Origin: Propionibacteriaceae bacterium AM104-82
GTDB lineage: Bacteria > Actinomycetota > Actinomycetes > Propionibacteriales > Propionibacteriaceae
NCBI GenBank assembly: GCA_027658995.1
Contig: JAQDQK010000010.1
Span: 1-64,000 of the forward strand
DNA: 64,000 bases
Reading direction: 5' to 3'
This document shows positions 18,117 to 26,640 of the stretch, piece after piece (position 1 is the stretch's first letter; every line of letters starts with the position of its first letter). The notes under the pieces were generated by a model that was not told the DNA's origin, ran no database searches, and worked only from the letters and a program-made list of their open reading frames with translations. Both the position numbers and the translations under genes were made by a program.

Positions 18117-19292
18117 GTGCGCGACTTTGTGGCCCTGATGAAGATTCCCGGTCTCGCTCTCGTCATTGGGACCCAACTCGCCGCCCGCTTCCCGGCCGGC
18201 ATGTATTCGCTCGGCCTCCTGATGCATGTGGAGCACACCCGGGGTAACTACACGTCCGCGGGCATCGTGCTCGCGGCGTTCTCCGTCGGCATGGCGATCG
18301 CGGGCCCGATCGTCTCCCGCCAACTGAGCCGCTTCGGCACGACCCGGGTGCTGCTGATCACTCTCACGCTGTCGTCGCTGTCGTTCGCGCTGCTCGCCGC
18401 CCTCCCCTTGCCGCTCGCCGGGCAGGCCGCCCTCGCGGCGCTCGGCGGTGCGTCGATGCCGCCCGTCATCCCCGCCGTCCGCACGCTCTACCCGATCATG
18501 GCGCCGCAACGGATGCTGACGGCGCTGTTCAACCTCGACGCGGCGCTGCAGGAGCTCATCTGGGTGTTCGGCCCCGTCCTCATCACGCTGCTGGTGGCCG
18601 CGTTCGGGACGTCGACCGCCCTCCTGGTCGTGGTGGCCATCCAGATTCTCGGCGGGCTGCTGTTCGCGCTCGCCCCGCGGGTCCGACGCCTCGAGATCCC
18701 GGTGGCGACCCGCAAGCTCGGCAGGGTGCTGCAGAACCCGTCCGTGGTGCTGATGATGGTCGCCTCGATGCTGATGATCGGCTCGTTCGCCTCCATCGAG
18801 GCGGCGGTGGTCGCGACCTTCGGCGAGGGATCGATCAACGCGGGCCTCGTGCTCGCCATCTCCTCGATCGGGTCGCTGCTCGGCGGACTACTCGCGGGCA
18901 ACCGCCAGTTGACGCGCTGGTCGCTGACGCTGCGACTGCTCGTCGTGGTCAGCGGCTTCGCGGTGGCGACGGCGACCTCCGGCTTCGTCGGCCTCGCGAT
19001 CGCGCTGTTCGTGGCGGGGCTGGGCATCGCACCTGCGCTTGCCGCCGTGTCGTCGGTGATCGCCCGCGCCGTCGAGTTCTCCGACACCGCCGAGGCGTTC
19101 GGCTGGATCGGCACCGGGCAACTGCTCGGCACCTCGATCGGCTCGGCGCTGGCGGGCATCGCGATCGACGCGAGGGGCGGCCACGGGGGCATCCTGGTCA
19201 GCGTCGCGATCTGCTCGCTCGCCGTCATCGTCGCCGCCGTGTTCCGCAAGGCCCAGCCCGACATGAGGCTGCCCATCGAGGATGAGTTGTAG
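18117..19292 (+). CDS. MFS-type membrane transporter
   Basis: 391 residues, about twelve hydrophobic segments, no signal peptide. The N-half resembles actinobacterial MFS exporters (MKIPGLALVIGTQLAARFPAGM; loop SRQLSRFGTTRVLL). A substrate cannot be read from the sequence; efflux of a drug or metabolite is possible. GTG 18117 follows TAGAGT (18105-18110) by 6 nt with no Shine-Dalgarno, so it is probably leaderless. It is separate from the tRNA gene, which points the other way. Confidence 0.8.
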   Translation: MRDFVALMKIPGLALVIGTQLAARFPAGMYSLGLLMHVEHTRGNYTSAGIVLAAFSVGMAIAGPIVSRQLSRFGTTRVLLITLTLSSLSFALLAALPLPLAGQAALAALGGASMPPVIPAVRTLYPIMAPQRMLTALFNLDAALQELIWVFGPVLITLLVAAFGTSTALLVVVAIQILGGLLFALAPRVRRLEIPVATRKLGRVLQNPSVVLMMVASMLMIGSFASIEAAVVATFGEGSINAGLVLAISSIGSLLGGLLAGNRQLTRWSLTLRLLVVVSGFAVATATSGFVGLAIALFVAGLGIAPALAAVSSVIARAVEFSDTAEAFGWIGTGQLLGTSIGSALAGIAIDARGGHGGILVSVAICSLAVIVAAVFRKAQPDMRLPIEDEL

Positions 19293-19327
19293 GCCCACCG
19301 GCTAGGTTGGCTCCGAGGAAGGGCGGG

Positions 19328-20260
19328 ATGACGATGGACGACGGTTCGGGCGCGCAATGCTGCGCGGGCGGCGTCCCGCGCACATCCCCTACTGAGGCTC
19401 GCACGGTGCTGGCGGCCTCTGGCAGCGCCGAGCACCATCCCGCTGAGGTGCTCGTGGCGGCCGGGTCCTTTGAGATGGGCGACTCGTCCGGCGACGCCAA
19501 CCCGGGCGACGGCGAACTGCCCATCCGACGGGTCGACGTGGCGGCCTTCGGCATCGACTCGACCTCCGTCACCAACGCGGCCTTCGCCGAGTTCGTCGCG
19601 GCCACCGGCTACGTCACCGACGCCGAGGACCTCGGCATCTCCCCCGTCTTCCACCTGGCCGTCCGCGCCGACGACCGCGACGTGCTGGGCGCGGCGACCG
19701 GCACGCCGTGGTGGGCCGTCGTGCGCGGCGCCGACTGGCGCCACCCCGCGGGGCCGCTGTCGTCGCTGGACGGCCTCGACGAGCACCCCGTCGTGCAGGT
19801 CACCTGGCGCGACGCCGCCGCCTACGCCGCCTGGTGCGGCCGCAGGCTGCCTTCCGAGGTCGAATGGGAGTACGCCTCGCGCGGCGGCCTCGACGGCGCC
19901 AAGTACCCCTGGGGCGACCGGGAGGTCGACGAGGGCGGATGGCGGGCCAACATCTGGCAGGGCCGCTTCCCCACCGTCAACACCTGCGACGACGGCTACC
20001 TGACCACGGCCCCCGTGCACACCTTCGAGCCCAACGGCTACGGGCTGTGGCAGACGGTCGGCAACGTGTGGGAGTGGTGCCACGACACGTGGCTGCCCGA
20101 CGCCGACCAGGCCGACCCGGAGGCGCTGCGGGTGATGCGCGGCGGCAGTTACCTGTGCCACATCTCCTACTGCAACCGGTACCGCAACTCGGCGCGCACC
20201 TCGACCACCGCCGACTCGGCCTCCGGCAACGTGGGCTTCCGGACCGCCCGTTCCCTCTGA
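19328..20260 (+). CDS. Formylglycine-generating enzyme (sulfatase maturation, aerobic type)
   Basis: 310 residues. Converts the active-site Cys of sulfatases to C-alpha-formylglycine using O2 and copper. The paired catalytic cysteines are in the conserved GGSYLCHISYCNRYRNSARTS near the C-terminus, equivalent to Cys336/Cys341 of the human enzyme. Other family landmarks are GSFEMGD, PVVQVTWRDAAAYAAWCG, RLPSEVEWEYASRGG and GNVWEWCHD. ATG 19328 follows a G-rich ribosome site. The very N-terminus carries CC residues (GAQCCAGG), as in many bacterial FGEs. No sulfatase gene lies in the window, so its client is elsewhere. Confidence 0.93.
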   Translation: MTMDDGSGAQCCAGGVPRTSPTEARTVLAASGSAEHHPAEVLVAAGSFEMGDSSGDANPGDGELPIRRVDVAAFGIDSTSVTNAAFAEFVAATGYVTDAEDLGISPVFHLAVRADDRDVLGAATGTPWWAVVRGADWRHPAGPLSSLDGLDEHPVVQVTWRDAAAYAAWCGRRLPSEVEWEYASRGGLDGAKYPWGDREVDEGGWRANIWQGRFPTVNTCDDGYLTTAPVHTFEPNGYGLWQTVGNVWEWCHDTWLPDADQADPEALRVMRGGSYLCHISYCNRYRNSARTSTTADSASGNVGFRTARSL

Positions 20261-20374
20261 CGGCTCAGCGGACGGTGTCGTCGAGGATCCCGGCGAAGCG
20301 CAGGTCGGCCATGCCCGGGAGCCCCTCCCAGTCGCCATGGTTGCCAAGCGCGGGCGAGGTCCGCCCGGGTGGGG

Positions 20375-20830
20375 TCAGCGTCGGGCGCGGAAGAACGCGT
20401 CGAGCAGCGCCGAGGACTCGTCGGCCAGGACGCCGGAGGTCACCGTCGGGCGGTGGTTGAGGCGGGGGTCGCGCACGACATCCCACAGCGACGCGACCGC
20501 GCCCGCCTTCTCGTCGAACGCCCCGAACACGAGGTGCTCGATGCGGGACGCCACGATCGCCCCGGCGCACATGGTGCACGGCTCGAGCGTGACGACCAGG
20601 GTGCAGCCACTCAGGCGCCACTCGCCGACGGCCTCCGCGGCGCGGCGGATCGCCACGACCTCGGCGTGCGCCGTCGGGTCGCCGTGCAGTTCACGCTCGT
20701 TGCCCGCGGCCGCGATGACGGCCCCGTCCGGGCCGAGGACCACCGCCCCGATCGGGACGTCACCGTGGCGCGCGGCGGCCTCGGCCTCGCCGAGGGCGAG
20801 CCGCATCGGGTCGTGCCAGCGGGTGCCCAA
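20375..20830 (-). CDS. tadA: tRNA-specific adenosine deaminase (A34 to I34)
   Basis: 151 residues. Deaminates wobble A34 of tRNA-Arg(ACG) to inosine; that tRNA is encoded at 32557. Zinc and catalytic residues are THAEV (His, Glu) and EPCTMCAGA (two Cys), with VPIGAVV and NERE earlier. The longest frame begins at TTG 20830, 2 bp after the stop of the upstream TadA-associated gene; ATG 20806 (MRLALGEAEAAA) is a plausible alternative start. It is co-transcribed with the upstream gene, an arrangement conserved in actinobacteria. Confidence 0.95.
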   Translation of the reverse strand: MGTRWHDPMRLALGEAEAAARHGDVPIGAVVLGPDGAVIAAAGNERELHGDPTAHAEVVAIRRAAEAVGEWRLSGCTLVVTLEPCTMCAGAIVASRIEHLVFGAFDEKAGAVASLWDVVRDPRLNHRPTVTSGVLADESSALLDAFFRARR

Positions 20831-20832
20831 CG

Positions 20833-21408
20833 TCAGTCGTCGAACGCCTCGGCGGCCCGCTCGAACTCGTCTGCGACCTTCAGCCGCTCGGCGATCCGGT
20901 GCAGCAGTTCGTCGGAGTCCTCGTCGTAGTCAGTGGCGATCGCCTCGAGTTCGAAGGCGCGGATGCCGCTTGCCGCGTACATCTCCAGGTCGCCGAGGGG
21001 GGTCGGCTCGTCGTCATCGTCGGGGAGTTCGACGCCGAGGTAGTCGACCACATCGCGGGCGATGGGCCAGTCGTTCGCGGCCGTCACGTCGGAGAGCAGC
21101 ACCTCGACGGTGCGGCCCCGGACGCGGCAGATCACGAAGAACTCGCCGTTGATCGACACCCAGCCGTCGGCGCCGGAGTCGCCGGGAAGTCGGGTGAGCT
21201 GACGGATCAGTTCCTCGAGGTCGTTTGCCAGGTCGAAGTCCATCGGGACGGCGGTCGGCTTGCCGTCCTCGCGGTAGAGCGCGACGACCAGGTCGACGTC
21301 GTCCTCCGACGCATCCTCGATGTCGTCATCGTCGTCGTAGTCGTCGTCGGCGGCGTCCGCGTCGTCCTTCAGATCGAACGGCTCCGCGTCGTCATCGAAC
21401 ACGTCCAC
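20833..21408 (-). CDS. tRNA adenosine deaminase-associated protein
   Basis: 191 residues from GTG 21408, chosen because AAGGAG lies 6 nt upstream; the frame is open to 21501 without homology. A very acidic N-terminus (Asp-rich run, residues ~2-35) precedes the conserved domain: VALYREDGKPTAVPMDFDLANDLEELI, GDSGADGWVSINGEFFVICRVRG, VEVLLSDVTAANDWPIARDVVDYLG. The family is restricted to actinobacteria and is found next to tadA, but its biochemical role is not established. It lies 2 bp upstream of tadA. Confidence 0.9.
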   Translation of the reverse strand: MDVFDDDAEPFDLKDDADAADDDYDDDDDIEDASEDDVDLVVALYREDGKPTAVPMDFDLANDLEELIRQLTRLPGDSGADGWVSINGEFFVICRVRGRTVEVLLSDVTAANDWPIARDVVDYLGVELPDDDDEPTPLGDLEMYAASGIRAFELEAIATDYDEDSDELLHRIAERLKVADEFERAAEAFDD

Positions 21409-21527
21409 GGCTGGCTCCTTCCACCCGACAATTCCAGTGAGGCTCCATCCTTGCACGACACCCCTGAAGACACACCTCCTACCCCCCAACCATTCGCGCA
21501 CTTGCCCGGATGTGGGAAGGTTGGGTC

Positions 21528-22169
21528 GTGGAAGTACGCGTCGTTCAGCACCCCCTCGTCGATCACAAGCTCACGCTGCTGCGCAGCAAGAGCACCCCGC
21601 AGCCGGTGTTCCGGAAACTGGTCGACGAACTCGTCACCCTGCTCGCCTACGAGGCGACCTTCGGCGTCCGCGTCAACGACGTGGAGATCGAGACCCCCAT
21701 CACGAAGACCAACGGCACCCGCCTCGCGCAGCCTGCCCCGCTCGTGGTGCCGATCCTGCGCGCAGGGCTCGGCATGCTCGACGGCATGCTCCGGCTCGTC
21801 CCGACGGCGGAGGTCGGCTTCGTCGGCATGATCCGCGACGAGGAGACGCTGCAGCCGATGACCTACGCCGAGCGGCTCCCCAACGACCTGTCCGGTCGCC
21901 AGTGCTACGTGCTCGACCCGATGCTCGCCACCGGCGGCTCGCTGGGCGGCGCCGTCCAGTTCCTGGTCGACCGGGGCGCCGACGACATCACCTGCATCTG
22001 CCTGCTCGCCGCCCCGGAGGGCATCGCGAAGCTGCAGGGCCTGCTGGCGGACCTTCATGTGCCCTGCTCGCTGGTGGTCGCTGCCGTCGACGAGCGGCTC
22101 GACGAGAACGGTTACATCGTTCCCGGCCTCGGTGACGCGGGCGACCGCCTCTACGGGCTGGCCGAGTAA
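21528..22169 (+). CDS. upp: Uracil phosphoribosyltransferase
   Basis: 213 residues. Salvages uracil by PRPP-dependent conversion to UMP. The PRPP loop is [12 protein letters not shown], with [14 protein letters not shown] before it and the uracil-binding C-terminal [18 protein letters not shown] 21528 ([15 protein letters not shown]) is preferred over ATG 21510 because GGGAAGG sits 7 nt upstream and the product then has the usual length. It converges on the squalene-cyclase-like gene with a 4-bp gap. Confidence 0.96.
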   Translation: MEVRVVQHPLVDHKLTLLRSKSTPQPVFRKLVDELVTLLAYEATFGVRVNDVEIETPITKTNGTRLAQPAPLVVPILRAGLGMLDGMLRLVPTAEVGFVGMIRDEETLQPMTYAERLPNDLSGRQCYVLDPMLATGGSLGGAVQFLVDRGADDITCICLLAAPEGIAKLQGLLADLHVPCSLVVAAVDERLDENGYIVPGLGDAGDRLYGLAE

Positions 22170-22173
22170 CCCC

Positions 22174-23124
22174 TCACCGCGCCGCGTCCCACCAGTCGAG
22201 GACGCGCGTCGCGTGGAACGTCAGCCACTTCGACGGCTCACCGCCCTCGACGTCGACCTCGAACCACACCTCGCCCGGGTGCCTGCGCGCCTGCAGCCAG
22301 GTGCCGTCGGGCTGCCGGTCGGCACGCAGCACCTCGACGGCGTCGGCCAACCGCGGATCCGGGTCGACGCCATCGTGCAGCGACGCGGCCCGGAAGTAGT
22401 CCAGTGCGGTCAGCGCGTTGTAGAAGGCGCGGAACGGGTAGGCGAACTTGTCGACCCACGGAGCGATCAGTTCGCCGTCGGAGCGCCGCCACAGCAACCG
22501 CCGCTCGAGCAGGTACTCCTGGCCGCGGAGCCGCGAGTCGCGCAGCGTGTCGTCGCCGGTGCGCCGCTCGTAGTCGAGCATCCCCTTCAACGTGTTGAGG
22601 GTCGACTGGACCGAGGATCGCGTCGACCCCTCGACCCACTCGCAGTTCCAGCCGCCGTCGTCCATCTGGTGGGCCGGGAACCAGTCGCGCAGCGCCTCGA
22701 CGTCGGCGCCGAGCCACGCGCCGTTGGCGAGCGTGAAGGCGTTGATGCACGCGTCGACCTCGCCTCCCCAGTAAGGAAGGTCGTCATACTCCCAGCGGCA
22801 GTTGGCGTCGAGCAGTTCAGCGGTGCCCGACAGGTGCGCTGCGTCGACGCCGTACTCGCGCAGCGTGTTCAGCGACCAGGTGGTGGCCGTCCACGGCTGC
22901 CCCTCCTCGTGTTCACCGAAGCCGAACCCCGCCGGGAAGAACGCGCCGCCGGCCCACTGCCCGTCCTCGTCCTGCAGCGCGAGCAGGCGCGCCCCGAAGC
23001 CCTCGCTCGCGACGCGGTCGCGCGTCGACTGCCAACGTTCCTGCGGTGCGCCGAGCAGGTCGCGCTCGACCTGCCAAGCCAGCGCGGGGTCGGAGTCGAG
23101 TAGCCAGGCCTTGAGATCGTCCAT
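22174..23124 (-). CDS. Squalene-cyclase-like (alpha/alpha toroid) protein
   Basis: 316 residues, shorter than true squalene-hopene cyclases (about 630) and without their catalytic DXDD motif. Repeated helical segments with QW-like signatures are seen (GQWAGG, GGWNCEW, GTWLQ), as in prenyltransferase/terpene cyclase toroids. The substrate is unknown; the fold may be used for binding rather than cyclisation. ATG 23124 follows TAGGCT (minus strand, 23136-23131) by 6 nt, consistent with a leaderless mRNA, divergent from the also leaderless YwiC-like gene. Confidence 0.7.
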   Translation of the reverse strand: MDDLKAWLLDSDPALAWQVERDLLGAPQERWQSTRDRVASEGFGARLLALQDEDGQWAGGAFFPAGFGFGEHEEGQPWTATTWSLNTLREYGVDAAHLSGTAELLDANCRWEYDDLPYWGGEVDACINAFTLANGAWLGADVEALRDWFPAHQMDDGGWNCEWVEGSTRSSVQSTLNTLKGMLDYERRTGDDTLRDSRLRGQEYLLERRLLWRRSDGELIAPWVDKFAYPFRAFYNALTALDYFRAASLHDGVDPDPRLADAVEVLRADRQPDGTWLQARRHPGEVWFEVDVEGGEPSKWLTFHATRVLDWWDAAR

Positions 23125-23188
23125 GTCAGCAGCCTAAAGACGGGGGCCGACATCCGGACCACATTGGGTGATCAGATAGCGTGGCCGT

Positions 23189-23947
23189 GTGGCGAAGTCG
23201 ACCGGGTGGGTGCCCCAGCAGCACGGCGCGTGGGCCATGATCGTGGTCCCGTACCTTGCGGGGCTTGCCATGGCGTACCGCGTCCGGCCCCTCGACCTCG
23301 GAGACCTGTTCCTCGGCCTCACGTGGCTGGTCGGCTACTTCGCGTTCAATGCCGCGACGCTGACGCTCAAGTCGCCCGCCAAGCGGCGCTCCCGCTACTA
23401 CCCTCCCCTGGCCGTCTACGCCGCATGTGCCGGGGCTTTCGGGATCGCGACGCTTGTCGTCAAGGGTTGGCCCCTGCTGTGGTGGGTGCCGCCGTACGCG
23501 GTGGTGCTCGGCACCTCGCTGTGGTTGGCGGCGAGCAAACGGGAGCGCAGCCTCGCCTCCGGCGTGCTCACCGTGGTCGCGTCGTGCGGCCTGATGGGCG
23601 TGCTGAGGCTGTGGCCGGGCGCGCCCGCGCTGACCGCGACGGAGGCGTCGGTGATGGTCGCGGTGACGCTGTATTTCGTGGGGACGGTGCTGCACGTCAA
23701 GGCCCTGATCCGGGAGCGCAACGACCCCTCGTCTGCGACCAGGTCGGTGATCTACCACGCGGTCCTTGCCGCGGCGGTGATCGTCGCCGTGGTGCTCGGC
23801 TGGCTCGGCTGGCCGTGGATCGTGTGGGCTCTCGCCCTGGTCGTCCGGGCGTGGTGGATGCCGCGCGCCAAGCGGACGCCCGCCCAGATCGGCGTGCTGG
23901 AGATCGTCATGTCGGTGGCGCTGCTCGCGCTCGCCCTGACCGCGTGA
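23189..23947 (+). CDS. YwiC-like integral membrane protein
   Basis: 252 residues with about eight transmembrane helices. The family hallmark near the N-terminus is WVPQQHGAWAMIVVPYLAGL; LKSPAKRRSRYYPPL and TLYFVGTVLHVKALIRER are also family-like. YwiC-like proteins have no settled function, though the motif pattern is reminiscent of UbiA-type membrane enzymes. GTG 23189 lies 6 nt after TAGCGT (23177-23182) with no Shine-Dalgarno. Confidence 0.8.
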   Translation: MAKSTGWVPQQHGAWAMIVVPYLAGLAMAYRVRPLDLGDLFLGLTWLVGYFAFNAATLTLKSPAKRRSRYYPPLAVYAACAGAFGIATLVVKGWPLLWWVPPYAVVLGTSLWLAASKRERSLASGVLTVVASCGLMGVLRLWPGAPALTATEASVMVAVTLYFVGTVLHVKALIRERNDPSSATRSVIYHAVLAAAVIVAVVLGWLGWPWIVWALALVVRAWWMPRAKRTPAQIGVLEIVMSVALLALALTA

Positions 23948-24001
23948 CCCCAAGGCCGTACCGACCGCCCTTGGGGTGAGGCGACATACCGCCTGGATAA
24001 C

Positions 24002-24046
24002 GATGCTTGCGAACCGGCTCGCATGGAGCATCGTGCGTGGTAGTTT
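24002..24046 (+). promoter_or_regulatory. Candidate operator and leaderless promoter of module B
   Basis: An interrupted inverted repeat (GATGCTTGCGA at 24002-24012; TCGCA-TGG-AGCATC at 24019-24032) overlaps the -35 region. TAGTTT (24041-24046) is the -10, 6 nt before ATG 24053. No regulator gene is encoded in the module, so the binding protein is unknown; the ROK or LacI regulators in this window are candidates. Confidence 0.5.
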
Positions 24047-24052
24047 CCGTTT

Positions 24053-25573
24053 ATGGTCGATGGTGACACAAAATCGACGCTGCTTGAGATGAGCGGCATC
24101 GTGAAGCATTTCCCGGGGGCGAAGGCGCTTGACGGTGTGGATCTGGAGGTCCGGTCGGGCGAGGTTCACTGCCTGCTCGGCCAGAACGGTGCGGGCAAGT
24201 CAACGCTGATCAAGGTGCTCTCCGGGGCGCACCAACCAGACGCGGGCACCATCGCCCTTGAGGGTGTGGAGGTGCGGATCGCCAGCCCCGTCAAGGCGCT
24301 CGGCCTCGGCATCGCCACCATGTACCAGGAACTCGACGTCGTCGACGGGCTCACCGTCGCCGAGAACGTCTTCCTCGGCCACGAACTCTCCACCGTCGGC
24401 TTCTCCAAGCGCCGCGAGGCGATCGTCAAGACCCGCGAGATCCTCGCGCTGCTCGGCCACCCCGAGCTCCGACCGACCCGCGAGGTGGGCACGCTGTCGG
24501 CAGCAGGCCGCCAGATCGTCTCGATGGCCCGCGCCCTGTCGCACAAGGCGAAGATCATCGTGATGGATGAGCCCTCGGCGGTGCTGGACTCGGAGGAGGT
24601 CGACAACCTTTTCCGCGTGGTCGCGGCCCTGAAGGAGCAGGGCGTCGCGATCGTCTACATCTCCCACCGTCTCGACGAGATCCGCAGGATCGGCGACCGG
24701 ATCACCGTCCTCAAGGGCGGCAGGACCGTCGGCCAGAACCTGCCCGTCGAGTCGACCCCGTCGATCGAGGTCATCCGGCTGATGACCGGGCGCAACGTCG
24801 AGCACGCCATCCCGCGCCGCGAGACGAGGGCCGACGAGGGCGCCCCGTTGATGAGCGTCGAGGGCCTCGGGCTGCGCGGCGTCTTCGAGGAGGTCTCGTT
24901 CGACGTGAGGCCGGGCGAGATCGTCGGACTGGCGGGACTCGTCGGCTCCGGCCGATCCGAGATCCTCGAGACGATCTACGGGGCACGGAAGGCCACAAGC
25001 GGCCGGGTGCTTGTCGAGGGGCGACCTGTGCGGCCGGGCTCGGTGCCTGCGGTCGTGCGCTCCGACGTCGGCCTCTGTCCCGAGGAGCGCAAGAGCCAGG
25101 GCCTGATCCTCGACGAGGCGATCTTCCGCAACATCACGCTGTCGACCTTCCAACGCTTCGCCAGGCTGGGCCTGCTCAACGAGCAGGCGGAGCGGCGGGC
25201 GAGCGAGGAGCAGGCGAAGGCGCTTGACCTGCGCCCCGTCAACGTCCGGCGCAGGGCGCGCACGCTCTCCGGCGGCAACCAACAGAAGCTGATCCTCGCC
25301 CGCTGGCTGGAGCACGGCTGCCGGGTGCTGCTGCTCGACGAGCCGACCCGCGGCGTCGACGTCGGCGCCCGCACCGAGATCTACCAACTCATCAACCGAC
25401 TGGCCGACGCCGGCACGGCCATCGTGGTGGTCTCCAGCGAACTGCCCGAAGTCATCGGCCTGTCCGACCGACTCCTCGTCATCGCCGACGGGAAGGTCGT
25501 GGCGGAGAAGCCTGCAACCGAACTCACCGAAGAGGACATCCTCGACCTCGTCATGGAAGGAAGTGCGGCATGA
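24053..25573 (+). CDS. Sugar ABC transporter ATP-binding protein, RbsA/MglA type (module B)
   Basis: 506 residues with two ATPase halves. Half one has Walker A LLGQNGAGKST (about 43-53), signature LSAAGRQIVSMARAL and Walker B IIVMDEPSA. Half two lacks a canonical Walker A (GLVGSGRSEILE) but has signature LSGGNQQKLILARWL and Walker B VLLLDEPTRGVDVG. This is the standard form for ribose/galactose/xylose importers. ATG 24053 appears leaderless. The stop overlaps the permease start by 4 bp. Confidence 0.93.
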   Translation: MVDGDTKSTLLEMSGIVKHFPGAKALDGVDLEVRSGEVHCLLGQNGAGKSTLIKVLSGAHQPDAGTIALEGVEVRIASPVKALGLGIATMYQELDVVDGLTVAENVFLGHELSTVGFSKRREAIVKTREILALLGHPELRPTREVGTLSAAGRQIVSMARALSHKAKIIVMDEPSAVLDSEEVDNLFRVVAALKEQGVAIVYISHRLDEIRRIGDRITVLKGGRTVGQNLPVESTPSIEVIRLMTGRNVEHAIPRRETRADEGAPLMSVEGLGLRGVFEEVSFDVRPGEIVGLAGLVGSGRSEILETIYGARKATSGRVLVEGRPVRPGSVPAVVRSDVGLCPEERKSQGLILDEAIFRNITLSTFQRFARLGLLNEQAERRASEEQAKALDLRPVNVRRRARTLSGGNQQKLILARWLEHGCRVLLLDEPTRGVDVGARTEIYQLINRLADAGTAIVVVSSELPEVIGLSDRLLVIADGKVVAEKPATELTEEDILDLVMEGSAA

Positions 25574-26592
25574 GCGACGCCCCGTCGGCGGCCGAGACCA
25601 CCCAGGCCTCCGCCCCTCCCCGCGCCAGACAACCCCTCACGTCGGGCTCCTGGTTCCGCAACATCGGCCTCGTGGTGGCGCTCGTCCTGCTGATCATCGT
25701 CGGCATCGCGACCTCCGGCGAGCGGTTCGCCAACGTCGACAACGTGCTGACCATCCTCCGCCTCGCCTCCGCGATGGGAGTGCTGGCGATCGGCATGACG
25801 TTTGTGATCACCACCGGCGGCATCGACCTGTCCGTCGGGGCCGTGCTTGGGTTGGCGACCATCTGGTCGACAACGGTCGCGACGCAGACGATGGCCGAAT
25901 CGTCCACCTGGCTGATCATCCCCTTCACCGCCATGATGGTTGGCCTCGGCTGCGGGGTCGTCAACGGCATCCTGGTCGCCTACGGACGGATCGTGGCGTT
26001 CATCGCGACCCTCGCCATGATGGTCTCCGCCCGCGGCGTCGCCGAGATCATCTCCAACAGGCAGACCCAGATCGTCGACGTCGCCGACTTCAAGACGGCG
26101 ATGCGCGGCTCCTTCCTCGGCGTGCCCAACCTGGTGTGGATCTTCCTGGTGGTCGCCATCATCGGCTGGTTCCTGCTCAACCGCACGACCTTTGGTCGCC
26201 GCACCATCGCGGTCGGCGGCAACCCCGAGGCGGCGCGCCTCGCGGGCATCAACGTCAAGCGTCACCTCGTCTACGTCTACTCGCTGTGCGGCCTGACCGC
26301 CGGCATCGCGGCCTTCATGATGGTCGGCCGCACCAACTCCGGGTCCTCGACCACCGGCTACCTCTACGAACTCGACGCCATCGCGGCGGTCGTCGTCGGC
26401 GGAACCCTGCTTGCGGGCGGGCGCGGCACCATCGTCGGCACCACGCTCGGCGTCCTGCTCTTCACAACACTGACCAATGTTTTCGTCCAGAACAACATGT
26501 CCACCTCCGCCCAGGCGATCGCCAAGGGCGTCATCATCGTCGCCGCCGTGCTTCTGCAACAGCGGTTCGCGGCGCGCGAGAAGACCGCCTAG
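25570..26592 (+). CDS. Sugar ABC transporter permease, RbsC type (module B)
   Basis: 340 residues with eight to ten hydrophobic helices. Family landmarks are MTFVITTGGIDLSVGAVLGL (about 77-96), TTFGRRTIAVGGNPEAARLAGINV and DAIAAVVVGGTLLAGGRGTI. It probably forms a homodimeric channel with the RbsA-type ATPase. The start overlaps the ATPase stop (ATGA). Confidence 0.93.
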   Translation: MSDAPSAAETTQASAPPRARQPLTSGSWFRNIGLVVALVLLIIVGIATSGERFANVDNVLTILRLASAMGVLAIGMTFVITTGGIDLSVGAVLGLATIWSTTVATQTMAESSTWLIIPFTAMMVGLGCGVVNGILVAYGRIVAFIATLAMMVSARGVAEIISNRQTQIVDVADFKTAMRGSFLGVPNLVWIFLVVAIIGWFLLNRTTFGRRTIAVGGNPEAARLAGINVKRHLVYVYSLCGLTAGIAAFMMVGRTNSGSSTTGYLYELDAIAAVVVGGTLLAGGRGTIVGTTLGVLLFTTLTNVFVQNNMSTSAQAIAKGVIIVAAVLLQQRFAAREKTA

Positions 26593-26640
26593 CCAACCGG
26601 CCAGGCGACCAACCCGACGGACCCGTTCAAAGGAGAATCG

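Noticed and set aside
20265..20374. Minus-strand frame ending MADLRFAGILDDTVR downstream of tadA
   Set aside because: The ending looks protein-like, but I recognise no family, there is no ribosome site before its ATG, and any longer version lies inside tadA in another frame. It could be the remnant of a lost gene.
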